From Stutzerimonas sp. S1 (GTDB lineage Bacteria > Pseudomonadota > Gammaproteobacteria > Pseudomonadales > Pseudomonadaceae): 64,000 bases of DNA. Positions 1 through 7,771 of this stretch are shown piece by piece. The notes below the pieces were generated by a model. The model had not been told where the DNA came from. It did no database searches and was given only the letters and a program-made list of their open reading frames with translations. Location: the NCBI RefSeq assembly GCF_025966695.1, contig NZ_JAOEIY010000003.1, positions 461,011-525,010 of the forward strand. Reading direction: 5' to 3'. The position numbers were made by a program, and so were the translations under genes. Positions within the stretch are counted from its first letter, which is position 1, and the number at the start of each line of letters is the position of its first letter.

Positions 1-7
1 TCGAGGT

Positions 8-1243
8 TCAATCGCGGTTGGCCGCTTCCCAGGCTTTCAGATCGAAGCCCTCGGCAGCCGCTGTCTGGGGAGTGAGCCTAGGCGGGCGGGCAAGAATCTT
101 GCGTGCGGCCATGTGATCGCCCATGCGATTACAGGACTCCACAGCAACCAGATGCTGATTGCGGAAACACAAGACCGATACTTCCCGCGACTCGACCGAG
201 CCTAGCACTACGGTGCTGTCGTAGCCGGTCGAGAGCCCGGCTATCTGCAATTTGAGGTTGCCCTGATCTGTCCAGAACCACGGCAAGGCGGAGTAGGGCG
301 CGGGCTTGCCCGTCAGCCGCGCCGCGATGCAGCGGCCCTGATCGACGGCGTTCTGCACCGACTCAAGCCGGGTTGGCTGCTCATCGTTATATAGACAGGG
401 GAAGCAAGCGGCATCGCCAAGGGCGGAAATCTGTGGATCCACGGTGAGCAGGCTGGCGTCGACCTTGATGCCGTTTTCGATCTGTAGGCCTGCTTCCGCC
501 GCCAATCGTACATTGGGGATCACGCCGATGCCGAAGACCACGAGGTCGGCCGGGAGCGTACGGCCACCGGAAGTTTCCACGGCACAAACCCGCCCGTTGT
601 CGCCAACCACGCGCGCGAGACCCTGACGAAAGTCGAAATGGACGCCCCAATGTTCATGTGCATCCCTGAATAGCTCCGACATTTCTCGCGACAGTGCGCG
701 GGCCATTGGGCGATCACCCAGTTCCAGCACATGAACGCTAGTGCCAAGCGCTGCTGCGACTGCTGCGAATTCGAGGCCGATAAAGCCGGCGCCAACCACG
801 ACGACATTTCGCGCTTCCTTTACCAGCGGCGCCAGCACATCAGCATCGGCCTTGGCCTTGATGCCGAAAACACCCTCCAGTTCGGCACCAGGAACGGGCA
901 GCGGACGATTGTGCGCGCCGGTGGCAAGCACCAGATGGTCGTAGGTGGCAACGGCGCCGGAAGCGAGCAATACCCTGCGGTTCAAACGGTCTATCGCCGT
1001 GGCCTGGTCATGCAACAGCTCGATACGTTGAGTGTCGAAGAATTCGGCAGGACGGAAGAGCAGACTCGTCTCGGTGATCTTGCCGAGCAGGTAGGCCTTG
1101 GACAGAGGCGGCCGCTGATAGGGCAGGCCAGGCTCATCACCGATTAGGGTGATTTTTCCGTCATAGCCTTCCTGACGCAGCGAGGCAGCTACCTGAAAGC
1201 CGGCGTGGCCGGCACCGATGATCACTACCGAGGCGAGTGACAT
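8..1243 (-). CDS. FAD-dependent NAD(P)H-ferredoxin reductase (putidaredoxin reductase type)
   Basis: A 411-residue flavoprotein that moves electrons from NAD(P)H to a small ferredoxin. It has the layout of the putidaredoxin/rhodocoxin reductase family: FAD-binding GAGHAG near residues 10-15, the family hallmark YQRPPLSKA at 42-50, ATGA at 107-110, the NAD(P)H-binding GAGFIG at 151-156 and the second FAD motif GDAA at 276-279. The start is set by AAGGAGG just upstream. It is the last gene of a minus-strand operon behind a [2Fe-2S] ferredoxin and an MFS permease. It is the only ferredoxin reductase I see in the window, so it probably serves the P450 at 25290 through that ferredoxin, and possibly the DitA dioxygenase as well. 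The family assignment is secure; the partners are inferred. Confidence 0.9.
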   Translation of the reverse strand: MSLASVVIIGAGHAGFQVAASLRQEGYDGKITLIGDEPGLPYQRPPLSKAYLLGKITETSLLFRPAEFFDTQRIELLHDQATAIDRLNRRVLLASGAVATYDHLVLATGAHNRPLPVPGAELEGVFGIKAKADADVLAPLVKEARNVVVVGAGFIGLEFAAVAAALGTSVHVLELGDRPMARALSREMSELFRDAHEHWGVHFDFRQGLARVVGDNGRVCAVETSGGRTLPADLVVFGIGVIPNVRLAAEAGLQIENGIKVDASLLTVDPQISALGDAACFPCLYNDEQPTRLESVQNAVDQGRCIAARLTGKPAPYSALPWFWTDQGNLKLQIAGLSTGYDSTVVLGSVESREVSVLCFRNQHLVAVESCNRMGDHMAARKILARPPRLTPQTAAAEGFDLKAWEAANRD

Positions 1244-1276
1244 AAGACCTCCTTGAATTACGCTAGCATTCGGCGC

Positions 1277-1597
1277 TTAGAATTGGGACTCGGGCAGGTG
1301 GATAACCAACCCGTCCATGGCTTCGCTGATCACCAGCTGACAGGTCAACCGGCTGTTCTCGCGCCGCTCGAACGCATAGTCCAGCATGTCCGACTCCATG
1401 CCTTCGGCGGCAGGAAGTCTTTGCATCCACGCTTCTTCGACGTAAGCGTGACACGTCGCGCATGCGCAGGCTCCACCGCAGTCCGCCGGAAGTCCGGGAA
1501 CCGAGGCAAAGGTTGCGGCCTGCATCACCGACTGACCGATGGCACCGCTAACCTGATGTTGCGTGCCGTTGTGTTCGATAAAGATCAAGGTAGGCAT
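1277..1597 (-). CDS. [2Fe-2S] ferredoxin, adrenodoxin/putidaredoxin type
   Basis: A 106-residue ferredoxin with cluster ligands Cys40, Cys46, Cys49 and Cys86 (CX5CX2CX36C), the spacing of vertebrate-type/putidaredoxin ferredoxins that feed bacterial class I P450s. It lies 33 bp upstream of the ferredoxin reductase in the same orientation, so the two form a P450 redox module. The P450 itself is about 24 kb away at 25290. This ferredoxin is clearly different from the DitA3-type ferredoxin at 4786, so the region carries two separate small electron carriers. Confidence 0.92.
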   Translation of the reverse strand: MPTLIFIEHNGTQHQVSGAIGQSVMQAATFASVPGLPADCGGACACATCHAYVEEAWMQRLPAAEGMESDMLDYAFERRENSRLTCQLVISEAMDGLVIHLPESQF

Positions 1598-1621
1598 GGT
1601 CTGCTCCGTTTTTATTGTGGG

Positions 1622-2890
1622 TCAGGGATGGGTCAGCATGGGCAACGCGGCAAAGCGCGGTGTTCGCCCCAATGTAAGCAGCAACAGCGGGCCAACGAGG
1701 CAACAGGCGGCTGAGTAGAGCAGCATGGCGTTGTAATTTCCGGTGGTGCTCAGCATGTACGCGAACAGCAACGGGGCGAGAGCAGAGGCCACGGTGTTCA
1801 AGCCTTGATGCACGCCGAACAGCCGGCCGTATTCGCGCAGACCGAAATAGCGTGCGATCAGAAATGCGGCTATATCGAACTCCGCCCCGGCGCCAAAGCC
1901 GACGAGCACCGCGGCCAGCAGCAGTGAAGAAAACTCCCCCGTTCCGCTGAGATAGATCGCACATCCGATGGCTGGAAGCGCCAGGCTAATGGCCGATATT
2001 CCGGGCGGCCACACACGGTCGAGTAAATAGCCGATCAACATGCGGCCGAAAATAAGCGAAAAGCCAAAGCCGCTGAAGATCAAATTCGCATCGCTTGCCG
2101 ACAAGCCTCTGGACTGCAGCATCGGTACCGTGCTGGTGACCATTCCCACGATCGAGGAAATTACCAGCCCGAGCGCGAGGTTGCAGGTCCAAAACTTTCG
2201 CGAGGTCATACCTTTGCGGAAGGACATGCCGGGCAGTTTCTGTAGATCGGCCTCCCTTTTGTCTGACTGGGCCCCGGCAGCGCCTGGAACCTTAAACCAA
2301 AGTAGGATAAGCGGAAGCAGTACCAGCAGATTCAGCAAAGCCAGAATTACGAACGCGGCGCGCCAGTCCCATTGGCCGATCCCCCAGGCCATCAATGGGG
2401 GAATGGTTGCGGCCGTGATGCCTGTGCCGGACAACCCGATCGCCAGAGCCAGCCCACGGTTGCGGTCGTACCAAAGGCTGAGCAATTGGGTCCAGGTGAC
2501 TGCCAGCGCACCCATGCCAAGAATGGGTAGTACGGCGAAGGCGAAATACAGCGACCAGATAGATCCAGTCAACAACGTGGTTGCTAGGTAACCGAGAGAG
2601 AGCAGTAGCAGGGAAACGACGGTGACCCGCTTCATGCCGTAGCGAAGGTTGAACCAGCCGACAAGCTGCAGCGAAATGACCGCGCCACCGAACAGAAAAG
2701 TGATGCTTGCTTGAAGCTCACTCTTGCTCCAGCCAAAGGCGTCGCCCAGCGGTACGACGAGGGTACCGAAGCCGTAGAGAAGTGCCGCGTTGATACTGAT
2801 CGCGACGCCCGCCACGGCGAGAATCAGGATTTTCCAGCTCTGGCGAAATTCGAGGGTATCGATCGCCACTTCGCTCTTCGAAGGGGGCAT
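1622..2890 (-). CDS. MFS permease, probable diterpenoid uptake
   Basis: A 422-residue protein with about 12 hydrophobic segments and a short cytosolic N-terminus, typical of the major facilitator superfamily. The loop 2-3 region (FNLRYGMKR) is a degenerate MFS motif A. AAGGAAG stands 7 bases before the ATG. It is the first gene of the operon that also encodes the [2Fe-2S] ferredoxin and the reductase. The promoter region, shared with a divergent chemoreceptor, carries sequence elements also seen at other dit promoters. Import of a resin acid is an inference from context; an efflux role cannot be excluded from sequence. Confidence 0.8.
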   Translation of the reverse strand: MPPSKSEVAIDTLEFRQSWKILILAVAGVAISINAALLYGFGTLVVPLGDAFGWSKSELQASITFLFGGAVISLQLVGWFNLRYGMKRVTVVSLLLLSLGYLATTLLTGSIWSLYFAFAVLPILGMGALAVTWTQLLSLWYDRNRGLALAIGLSGTGITAATIPPLMAWGIGQWDWRAAFVILALLNLLVLLPLILLWFKVPGAAGAQSDKREADLQKLPGMSFRKGMTSRKFWTCNLALGLVISSIVGMVTSTVPMLQSRGLSASDANLIFSGFGFSLIFGRMLIGYLLDRVWPPGISAISLALPAIGCAIYLSGTGEFSSLLLAAVLVGFGAGAEFDIAAFLIARYFGLREYGRLFGVHQGLNTVASALAPLLFAYMLSTTGNYNAMLLYSAACCLVGPLLLLTLGRTPRFAALPMLTHP

Positions 2891-2952
2891 GGTTTGGCTT
2901 CCTTATAGATTTTGTTGAGCCAAGTGAAACGCGGTGTACTGTTGAATTCTTA

Positions 2953-2971
2953 ATATGAAATCAAATACTGT
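2953..2971 (+). promoter_or_regulatory. weak copy of the dit ACA-N13-TGT element
   Basis: Reads ATA, 13 bases (TGAAATCAAATAC), TGT. It matches most positions of the stronger elements at 11882 and 13768. It lies in the divergent promoter region between the permease operon and the chemoreceptor and overlaps the palindrome at 2964. Confidence 0.35.
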
Positions 2972-2981
2972 ATTGAGAATA
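2964..2981 (-). promoter_or_regulatory. palindrome-like site related to the ditR operator
   Basis: On the minus strand it reads TATTCT CAATAC AGTATT. Fourteen of 18 positions match the perfect inverted repeat in the ditR promoter at 9399, and the flanking bases (CGCTTT versus CGTTTT) also agree. It lies about 75 bp upstream of the permease start and about 55 bp upstream of the chemoreceptor, so one regulator, most simply DitR, may control both. Confidence 0.5.
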
Positions 2982-3034
2982 AAGCGACTGTGGCAGCTTG
3001 TCTAGCCATAGAGGCTCAAACTTATAACAACAAG

Positions 3035-4720
3035 ATGAGAACAATCATGCCAACCCTAGGCAGCTTCACCATTGGAGCAAAGCTCCTCTTGCTTCCGCTG
3101 TTTTTCATCGTCTCGCTGGTCTTCCTTTCGGGCGTCGCCTACCAGGGGCTTGAAAAGCAGCAGGCCGTGATAGATGAAATAGACCAGTTGCGATTTCAAC
3201 AATACAAGCGGGTTCTTGAAACGTCCGCGGCTTCCCAGACGGCGATGATCAACGCGTACGCCATGGTGGTCCGAATTCTCGAGTCCAATGGGCAGGCTTC
3301 AAGTGAGGAGCTGGAGTTCTATCTGGAAGAGATGGATTTGAGTTCCGCTGAGATGCTAAGCCTGCTTGACACGGCGGCGAAAGAAACACGGCTTGTCGAG
3401 GATGAGCAGACTGCTTACCAGACCGTGCGGGAACAAGCGGAAATTTATGCGCACGGTTTGGCGGACATGAAACAGGCAGCCCTGAGCTACCCACCGCAAG
3501 CGGTATCGCTTCTTGGCATTGTACGTTCGGATTTCAACAGTCTTTCCGGGCAGTTCAGCCGCTTGCTAACGCTGCAGGAAGAGCTCACCTCCGCTGCGTT
3601 TGCCGGCGCCAGCGACCGGGTGAAAACCGTAGTGGAAGTGCTCGCCGGCGTGCTGTTAGCTGCAATGGCGGTGTCCTTGCTGGCGAGCGTCATGTTGCGG
3701 GGCCAGATTGTCCGATCCATCCGTGTAATCGAGCGCGCGTCGATCAAGCTGCGCGATGGCGATCTGACTCAGCGTGTACGAATCATCGGTCGTGACGAAA
3801 TCGCCCATACAGGCCAAGCGTTCAACGAGCTGATCGAGAGCTTTCAGCAGGCGGTGCGGCGCGTGGCGGGCGTGGCGGCAGCAGTGGGGGCTTCGGCGGA
3901 GGAGCTGGTTGTGACATCGACGCAGGTCGCGCAGAGTTCGGCCAGTCAATCCTCTGCAGTGACGGAGGTATCCGCTACGGTCGAGCAAATGAGCGCTGGC
4001 ATCGCCTCGATATCGTCCCATGCCCAAGAACTGCGCAGTTCCGCCGATGCCAGCCTGAAGGGGGCTGAGGCGGGGCACTCGACACTGACGCGACTGCTTC
4101 GAGAAATAGAAAGCGTGCGCCAGGCCTTCGCCGCCATCCGCGTGTCGGTGGGTGATTTCGTAGAGAGCACATCGGCAATCACAGCGAGCATCACGCAGGT
4201 AAAGGAATTGTCGGCTCAGACCAATCTTCTTGCATTGAACGCGGCGATAGAGGCGGCACGTGCAGGCGAGAGCGGGCGAGGCTTCAGCGTGGTCGCCGAC
4301 GAGGTAAGGAATCTGGCGCAACGCTCTGCTCTGGCAGCGAATTCAATCAATGACCTCACCTTGAGGTTGGATGATCAGTCGGGAGTGGTCGACCAAGCGC
4401 TGCAAGCTGGTACGGTCGCGCTGGACGACAGCAGTAAGCTCCTCGTGGAACTTGAGAGGACGCTGCAACAGGCAGCCGCGCTGGTAGGGGATTCGACACG
4501 CGGCGTGGATGAGATCGCAAGGGCAGTCGAGACTCAAAGTGAAGGTGGGCGTGATATAGCCTCGAATGTTGAGCGCATAGCGCGTATGGCTGGCGAGGGG
4601 GATGCGATCACTCACAGTGTTGCAAGCGCTGTTGCGGGGCTTCGCGAGCTTTCACAGGAACTCAACCTTGCGGTGGGCCGTTTCAGCTTCGAATCTGAAG
4701 CGATGGAATGTTCAAAATAA
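3035..4720 (+). CDS. methyl-accepting chemotaxis protein
   Basis: A transmembrane chemoreceptor of about 561 residues. TM1 lies at residues 15-36, a helical periplasmic ligand-binding region at about 37-195, TM2 at about 198-222, a HAMP domain at 223-275, and a long cytoplasmic coiled coil with the conserved hairpin tip ([16 protein letters not shown] and [13 protein letters not shown]). There is no CheR-docking pentapeptide at the C-terminus. The start is uncertain: ATG at 3035 or 3047, both with weak ribosome sites. It stands between the permease operon and ditA3, is divergent from the permease, and shares a promoter region with dit-like elements. It is therefore a good candidate sensor for resin acids or a metabolite, though nothing in the sequence fixes the ligand. 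Confidence 0.88.
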   Translation: MRTIMPTLGSFTIGAKLLLLPLFFIVSLVFLSGVAYQGLEKQQAVIDEIDQLRFQQYKRVLETSAASQTAMINAYAMVVRILESNGQASSEELEFYLEEMDLSSAEMLSLLDTAAKETRLVEDEQTAYQTVREQAEIYAHGLADMKQAALSYPPQAVSLLGIVRSDFNSLSGQFSRLLTLQEELTSAAFAGASDRVKTVVEVLAGVLLAAMAVSLLASVMLRGQIVRSIRVIERASIKLRDGDLTQRVRIIGRDEIAHTGQAFNELIESFQQAVRRVAGVAAAVGASAEELVVTSTQVAQSSASQSSAVTEVSATVEQMSAGIASISSHAQELRSSADASLKGAEAGHSTLTRLLREIESVRQAFAAIRVSVGDFVESTSAITASITQVKELSAQTNLLALNAAIEAARAGESGRGFSVVADEVRNLAQRSALAANSINDLTLRLDDQSGVVDQALQAGTVALDDSSKLLVELERTLQQAAALVGDSTRGVDEIARAVETQSEGGRDIASNVERIARMAGEGDAITHSVASAVAGLRELSQELNLAVGRFSFESEAMECSK

Positions 4721-4725
4721 TAATG

Positions 4726-4746
4726 TACAAAAAATCGATAAGTGTT
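4726..4746 (+). promoter_or_regulatory. dit ACA-N13-TGT element, ditA3 promoter
   Basis: ACA at 4727-4729, 13 bases, TGT at 4743-4745, with core ATCGATAAGTGTT. It starts 6 bases after the chemoreceptor stop and ends about 40 bases before ditA3. Transcription of ditA3 in strain BKME-9 is known to be activated by the IclR regulator DitR with an inducer, so this element is either that site or the site of another dit regulator. Confidence 0.6.
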
Positions 4747-4785
4747 CATTATCGGTGGTAGCTGGACCTGATAAGGAGACAAGAA

Positions 4786-5004
4786 ATGAGTTCAGAAAAA
4801 GTACAATTCAAAGTGGTTGCTGACCGTAGCCGCTGCTGTGGATATGGTCTGTGCGCGTCAGTCTGCCCGAGCATCTACAAGCTCGATGCAGATGGTCTTG
4901 TGTATCTCGATAGTGATCTTGTTCCCGTAGAGCTCGAAGAAGAAGCCCGCGAGGGTGCGGCCGCTTGCCCCGCCGAAGCGATTTGGCTCGAAGAAATCAA
5001 ATGA
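4786..5004 (+). CDS. ditA3: ferredoxin component of 7-oxodehydroabietate dioxygenase
   Basis: A 72-residue ferredoxin expected to pass electrons to the DitA1A2 oxygenase. The cluster motif is C17-X2-Y20-X2-C23-X3-C27-P with the last ligand at C61-P. Where a [4Fe-4S] ferredoxin has its second cysteine there is Tyr20, although Cys18 is next to the first ligand; this favours a [3Fe-4S] cluster. Such ferredoxins are unusual partners for Rieske oxygenases, which normally use [2Fe-2S] carriers, and this is the published peculiarity of DitA3. AAGGAGA precedes the ATG. It is the first gene of the ditA3-B-C-D-E operon, about 9 kb away from the oxygenase genes. Confidence 0.88.
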   Translation: MSSEKVQFKVVADRSRCCGYGLCASVCPSIYKLDADGLVYLDSDLVPVELEEEAREGAAACPAEAIWLEEIK

Positions 5005-5068
5005 ACTACGAATCGGCCTAGGCGCTGGTAGTTAGGACTAGGCAGAACGGGGTATCGGGAGGACAGCA

Positions 5069-5830
5069 ATGGTGGGTCGCTTACAGAACAAGGTTGCGCT
5101 GATCACCGGTACTGGTGGTGGGCAGGGCAGGGCAGCCGCACTGCGTTTCGCTCAAGAAGGCGCCATTGTGGTCGGCTGCGACTTCAATGGGCCGGCGCAT
5201 GAGGAAACCGCTGCGCTGATGCAGGAGCAGGGTTTCCGCTTATATGGCATGGCTCCGCTGGATCTTGGCGACCACGAACAGGCCAAGGCCTGGATCGACG
5301 CCGCCGTGGCCGAGCACGGTCGCATCGACATCCTATATAACAACGCTTCGGCCGCGCGTTTTGGTGCGGTTAACGAGATGTCGATCGATGACTGGCACTA
5401 CACCATCCGGAACGAGTTGGACCTGCTGTTCTACACCACCAAATACGCTTGGCATCATCTTGCCGAGCAGCGTGGCGTGATTATCAATATTTCATCCACT
5501 GCAGCTTGGGGCGGCTCCAAGGTCGCCGGTATATCGGCGCATTCGGCTGCGAAGGGTGCGGTGGTGTCCTTTACCCGCCAGCTCGCGGTGGAAGGTGCGC
5601 CGGTTGGCATACGAGCTGTCAGCCTCAGCCCCGGATTCGTTGCGACGCCTGGTACCCGAGCATTTCTGGAAAATCCGGAAGCGCGTGCAGCGTTGCTAGA
5701 TGGCGTACTAATGGATCGTCCCGGTGAGCCTGAAGAGGTGGTCGCCATGGCACTGTTTGTGGCTTCTAGTGAGGCCTCGTTCATTACCGGGTCGGATTTC
5801 GTCATAGACGGCGGTCTGCTTGCAATCTAG
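5069..5830 (+). CDS. ditB: SDR dehydrogenase, probable cis-diol dehydrogenase of the diterpenoid pathway
   Basis: A 253-residue short-chain dehydrogenase with NAD(P)-binding TGTGGGQG at residues 14-21, NNAS at 91-94 and SS at 142-143. The pathway position predicts oxidation of the dihydrodiol made by DitA to the catechol 7-oxo-11,12-dihydroxydehydroabietate. The catalytic YX3K motif reads HSAAK: His158 stands where the tyrosine is expected and Lys162 is kept. A residue change at this position may alter the proton-relay chemistry, or mark a subfamily. GGGAGG stands well placed before the ATG. It lies 64 bp after ditA3 and 61 bp before ditC. The letter ditB comes from collinearity. Confidence 0.82.
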   Translation: MVGRLQNKVALITGTGGGQGRAAALRFAQEGAIVVGCDFNGPAHEETAALMQEQGFRLYGMAPLDLGDHEQAKAWIDAAVAEHGRIDILYNNASAARFGAVNEMSIDDWHYTIRNELDLLFYTTKYAWHHLAEQRGVIINISSTAAWGGSKVAGISAHSAAKGAVVSFTRQLAVEGAPVGIRAVSLSPGFVATPGTRAFLENPEARAALLDGVLMDRPGEPEEVVAMALFVASSEASFITGSDFVIDGGLLAI

Positions 5831-5891
5831 CAGCGCCCGTGCGGGCACCGGTGGCGCCCGTGAACCTAGAACAACAAAGAGGTGAATTCTC

Positions 5892-6833
5892 GTGGATATA
5901 ATCGGCATCGGTTACATGGGCTTCGAAACCACTAAACTCGATGAGTGGCGTGACTATGGTCCAAACGTCATGGGCTTCGGAATCGGCCGCAGTCCCGAGA
6001 GCGACCCCGATTCGCTTTATTTCAAGATCGACGATCGTCGCCATCGTTTTGCCTTCCACCCCGGTAAGGTCGACCGTCTCGCCTATATAGGCTGGGAAGC
6101 GATAGGGCGGATGGCCTTTGAGGATGCATTGAAGAAGTTCACCGCTGCCGGCGTCGAGTTCACCCGCGGCGACGCGGAGCTTTGCGAGAAGCGCGGCGTG
6201 CGCGAGCTGATCCGTTTTCGCGATCCGGTCGGCTATCAGCATGAACTATTTTACGCACAAAAATGGACGCCACGCTCCTTTATGCCAGGGCGTTGCCATG
6301 GCGGCTTCGTTGCCAATGAGCGTGGTGCTGGCCACGTCGTGGTGATCACGCCGGAATACGGCCCCGAACTCGAGAATTTCCTGATCAATGTGATGGGCTT
6401 CAGCTGGTATGGCGCCGGCGCAGGCAAGGGCCGCACTGGCTTTTTCCGTTCCAAACTGAACCATCACACCAGCCATGACATCGCATATGGTTTTGGGCCG
6501 GGGCGTATGGGTGTGCAGCACGTCGGTATCGTTGTCAACAGCATCCGCGACGTTGGAGAGACCTACGACATCGTACGTAAACGTGAGCTGCCAATGATGA
6601 TGACGCTCGGTCAGCATGCGCAGGACCCGCACGTGTCCTTCTACCATTTCACGCCTTCGGGCTTCGCCATCGAGACTATCGCCGAGATCGAGCCGTGGCA
6701 GGGCGATCCGTTCGAGCTCAATCCAGAAGTGTTGAGCGTGTGGGGGCATGAAATGGTTGGCCCGATCCTCGGCCCGAGCGTAAAAACGCCTGAAGAGGTG
6801 CTCGATCCGGACTATTTGGCCAGCAAGCGCTGA
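5892..6833 (+). CDS. ditC: extradiol ring-cleavage dioxygenase (VOC superfamily)
   Basis: A 313-residue two-domain extradiol dioxygenase of the BphC class that opens the aromatic C ring of the dihydroxylated diterpenoid next to its two hydroxyls. The Fe(II) ligands His148, His210 and Glu261 fall almost exactly at the BphC positions (146, 210, 260). The second-sphere residues His195, His242 and Tyr251 are also kept, so the enzyme should be active. Translation starts at GTG, supported by AGAGGTG eight bases upstream; no in-frame ATG fits as well. It is followed by ditD after one base. Confidence 0.93.
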   Translation: MDIIGIGYMGFETTKLDEWRDYGPNVMGFGIGRSPESDPDSLYFKIDDRRHRFAFHPGKVDRLAYIGWEAIGRMAFEDALKKFTAAGVEFTRGDAELCEKRGVRELIRFRDPVGYQHELFYAQKWTPRSFMPGRCHGGFVANERGAGHVVVITPEYGPELENFLINVMGFSWYGAGAGKGRTGFFRSKLNHHTSHDIAYGFGPGRMGVQHVGIVVNSIRDVGETYDIVRKRELPMMMTLGQHAQDPHVSFYHFTPSGFAIETIAEIEPWQGDPFELNPEVLSVWGHEMVGPILGPSVKTPEEVLDPDYLASKR

Positions 6834-6834
6834 G

Positions 6835-7731
6835 ATGCGCATTGCGCGTGTGGAGGTTGCCGGTGAGGCCTTTTGGGCCTTGCTGGACGCCGACAGCGTA
6901 CGCCTGCGGGCCATTCGTGCGTCTTTCAGTGAATGGGTAAAAACGGTTGGTGATCAAGGGGAAGCGGCGCTGGACCTCGACCCTGAGTGGATTCCGCTAT
7001 CGGCGTGCCGCCTGTTACCGCCACTTCACCCTGGCGGGCGCATTTTCGGCGTTGGTCTCAACTATCTAACCCATCTCGAGCGGCTAGGTAGTAAAACACC
7101 GGCACATACCTTGGCGTATTCGATTCCGGAATCGGCTCTGGTTGGTGCGGGAGATGATATTCAGTTTCCTGCCGTGACGGATGAGCTCGACTACGAGGTT
7201 GAGCTGGTCGCTGTGGTCGCGCGTCCTTTATTGGACGAGCCGCAGGCGAGCTCGTGCTTGCTCGGCTATACGGTTGGCAATGACATCAGTGCGCGGGATG
7301 CAGGCCGGCTGATCGGCCGTCTCGACCTTCTTACACAAAAGGCGATGGATCGCACCACGCCAATAGGTCCCTGGATCGTTACGCTCGATGAACTCGGTGG
7401 TCCCGGTCAGCCAGCACTGAATTTGCAACTAAGCGTCAATGGTGAACTGCGTCAGCGGGACAACACTGGAAACATGATTTTCCCGGTGGACGAGCTACTG
7501 AACTACCTCGATGCACGGATAGCGCTTCGCCCAGGGGATCTGGTTTTTACTGGCTCGACGCATGGCGTGGCGCTAGAAACGGGCAACTTCCTCAAACCCG
7601 GCGATGCGATCGATGCCCGAATTGAGGGCGTTGGGCAGCTGTGCAACCGCGTCGGTGAGCGGCGCGAGCTGCATGCTGCACGCAAGGTGGGCCGGCTTGG
7701 GCTGCCTGCGGGTGATGACGTTATAGGCTAA
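6835..7731 (+). CDS. ditD: fumarylacetoacetate hydrolase family protein
   Basis: A 298-residue FAH-fold protein. The metal-binding residues are present: Glu121 and Glu123 in DYEVEL, and Asp150 in GYTVGNDISARD. The C-terminal FTGS and LKPGD motifs are also there. Being immediately downstream of the extradiol dioxygenase (one base gap, so probably translationally coupled), it is the likely hydrolase or decarboxylase acting on the meta-cleavage product. It is the first of three FAH-family proteins in the cluster (others at 12667 and 21651). The exact step is not evident from sequence. Confidence 0.85.
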   Translation: MRIARVEVAGEAFWALLDADSVRLRAIRASFSEWVKTVGDQGEAALDLDPEWIPLSACRLLPPLHPGGRIFGVGLNYLTHLERLGSKTPAHTLAYSIPESALVGAGDDIQFPAVTDELDYEVELVAVVARPLLDEPQASSCLLGYTVGNDISARDAGRLIGRLDLLTQKAMDRTTPIGPWIVTLDELGGPGQPALNLQLSVNGELRQRDNTGNMIFPVDELLNYLDARIALRPGDLVFTGSTHGVALETGNFLKPGDAIDARIEGVGQLCNRVGERRELHAARKVGRLGLPAGDDVIG

Positions 7732-7771
7732 CTGGCGCCCATCGTTCGCGGCCTTGTGTGAAGGAGCAGCA

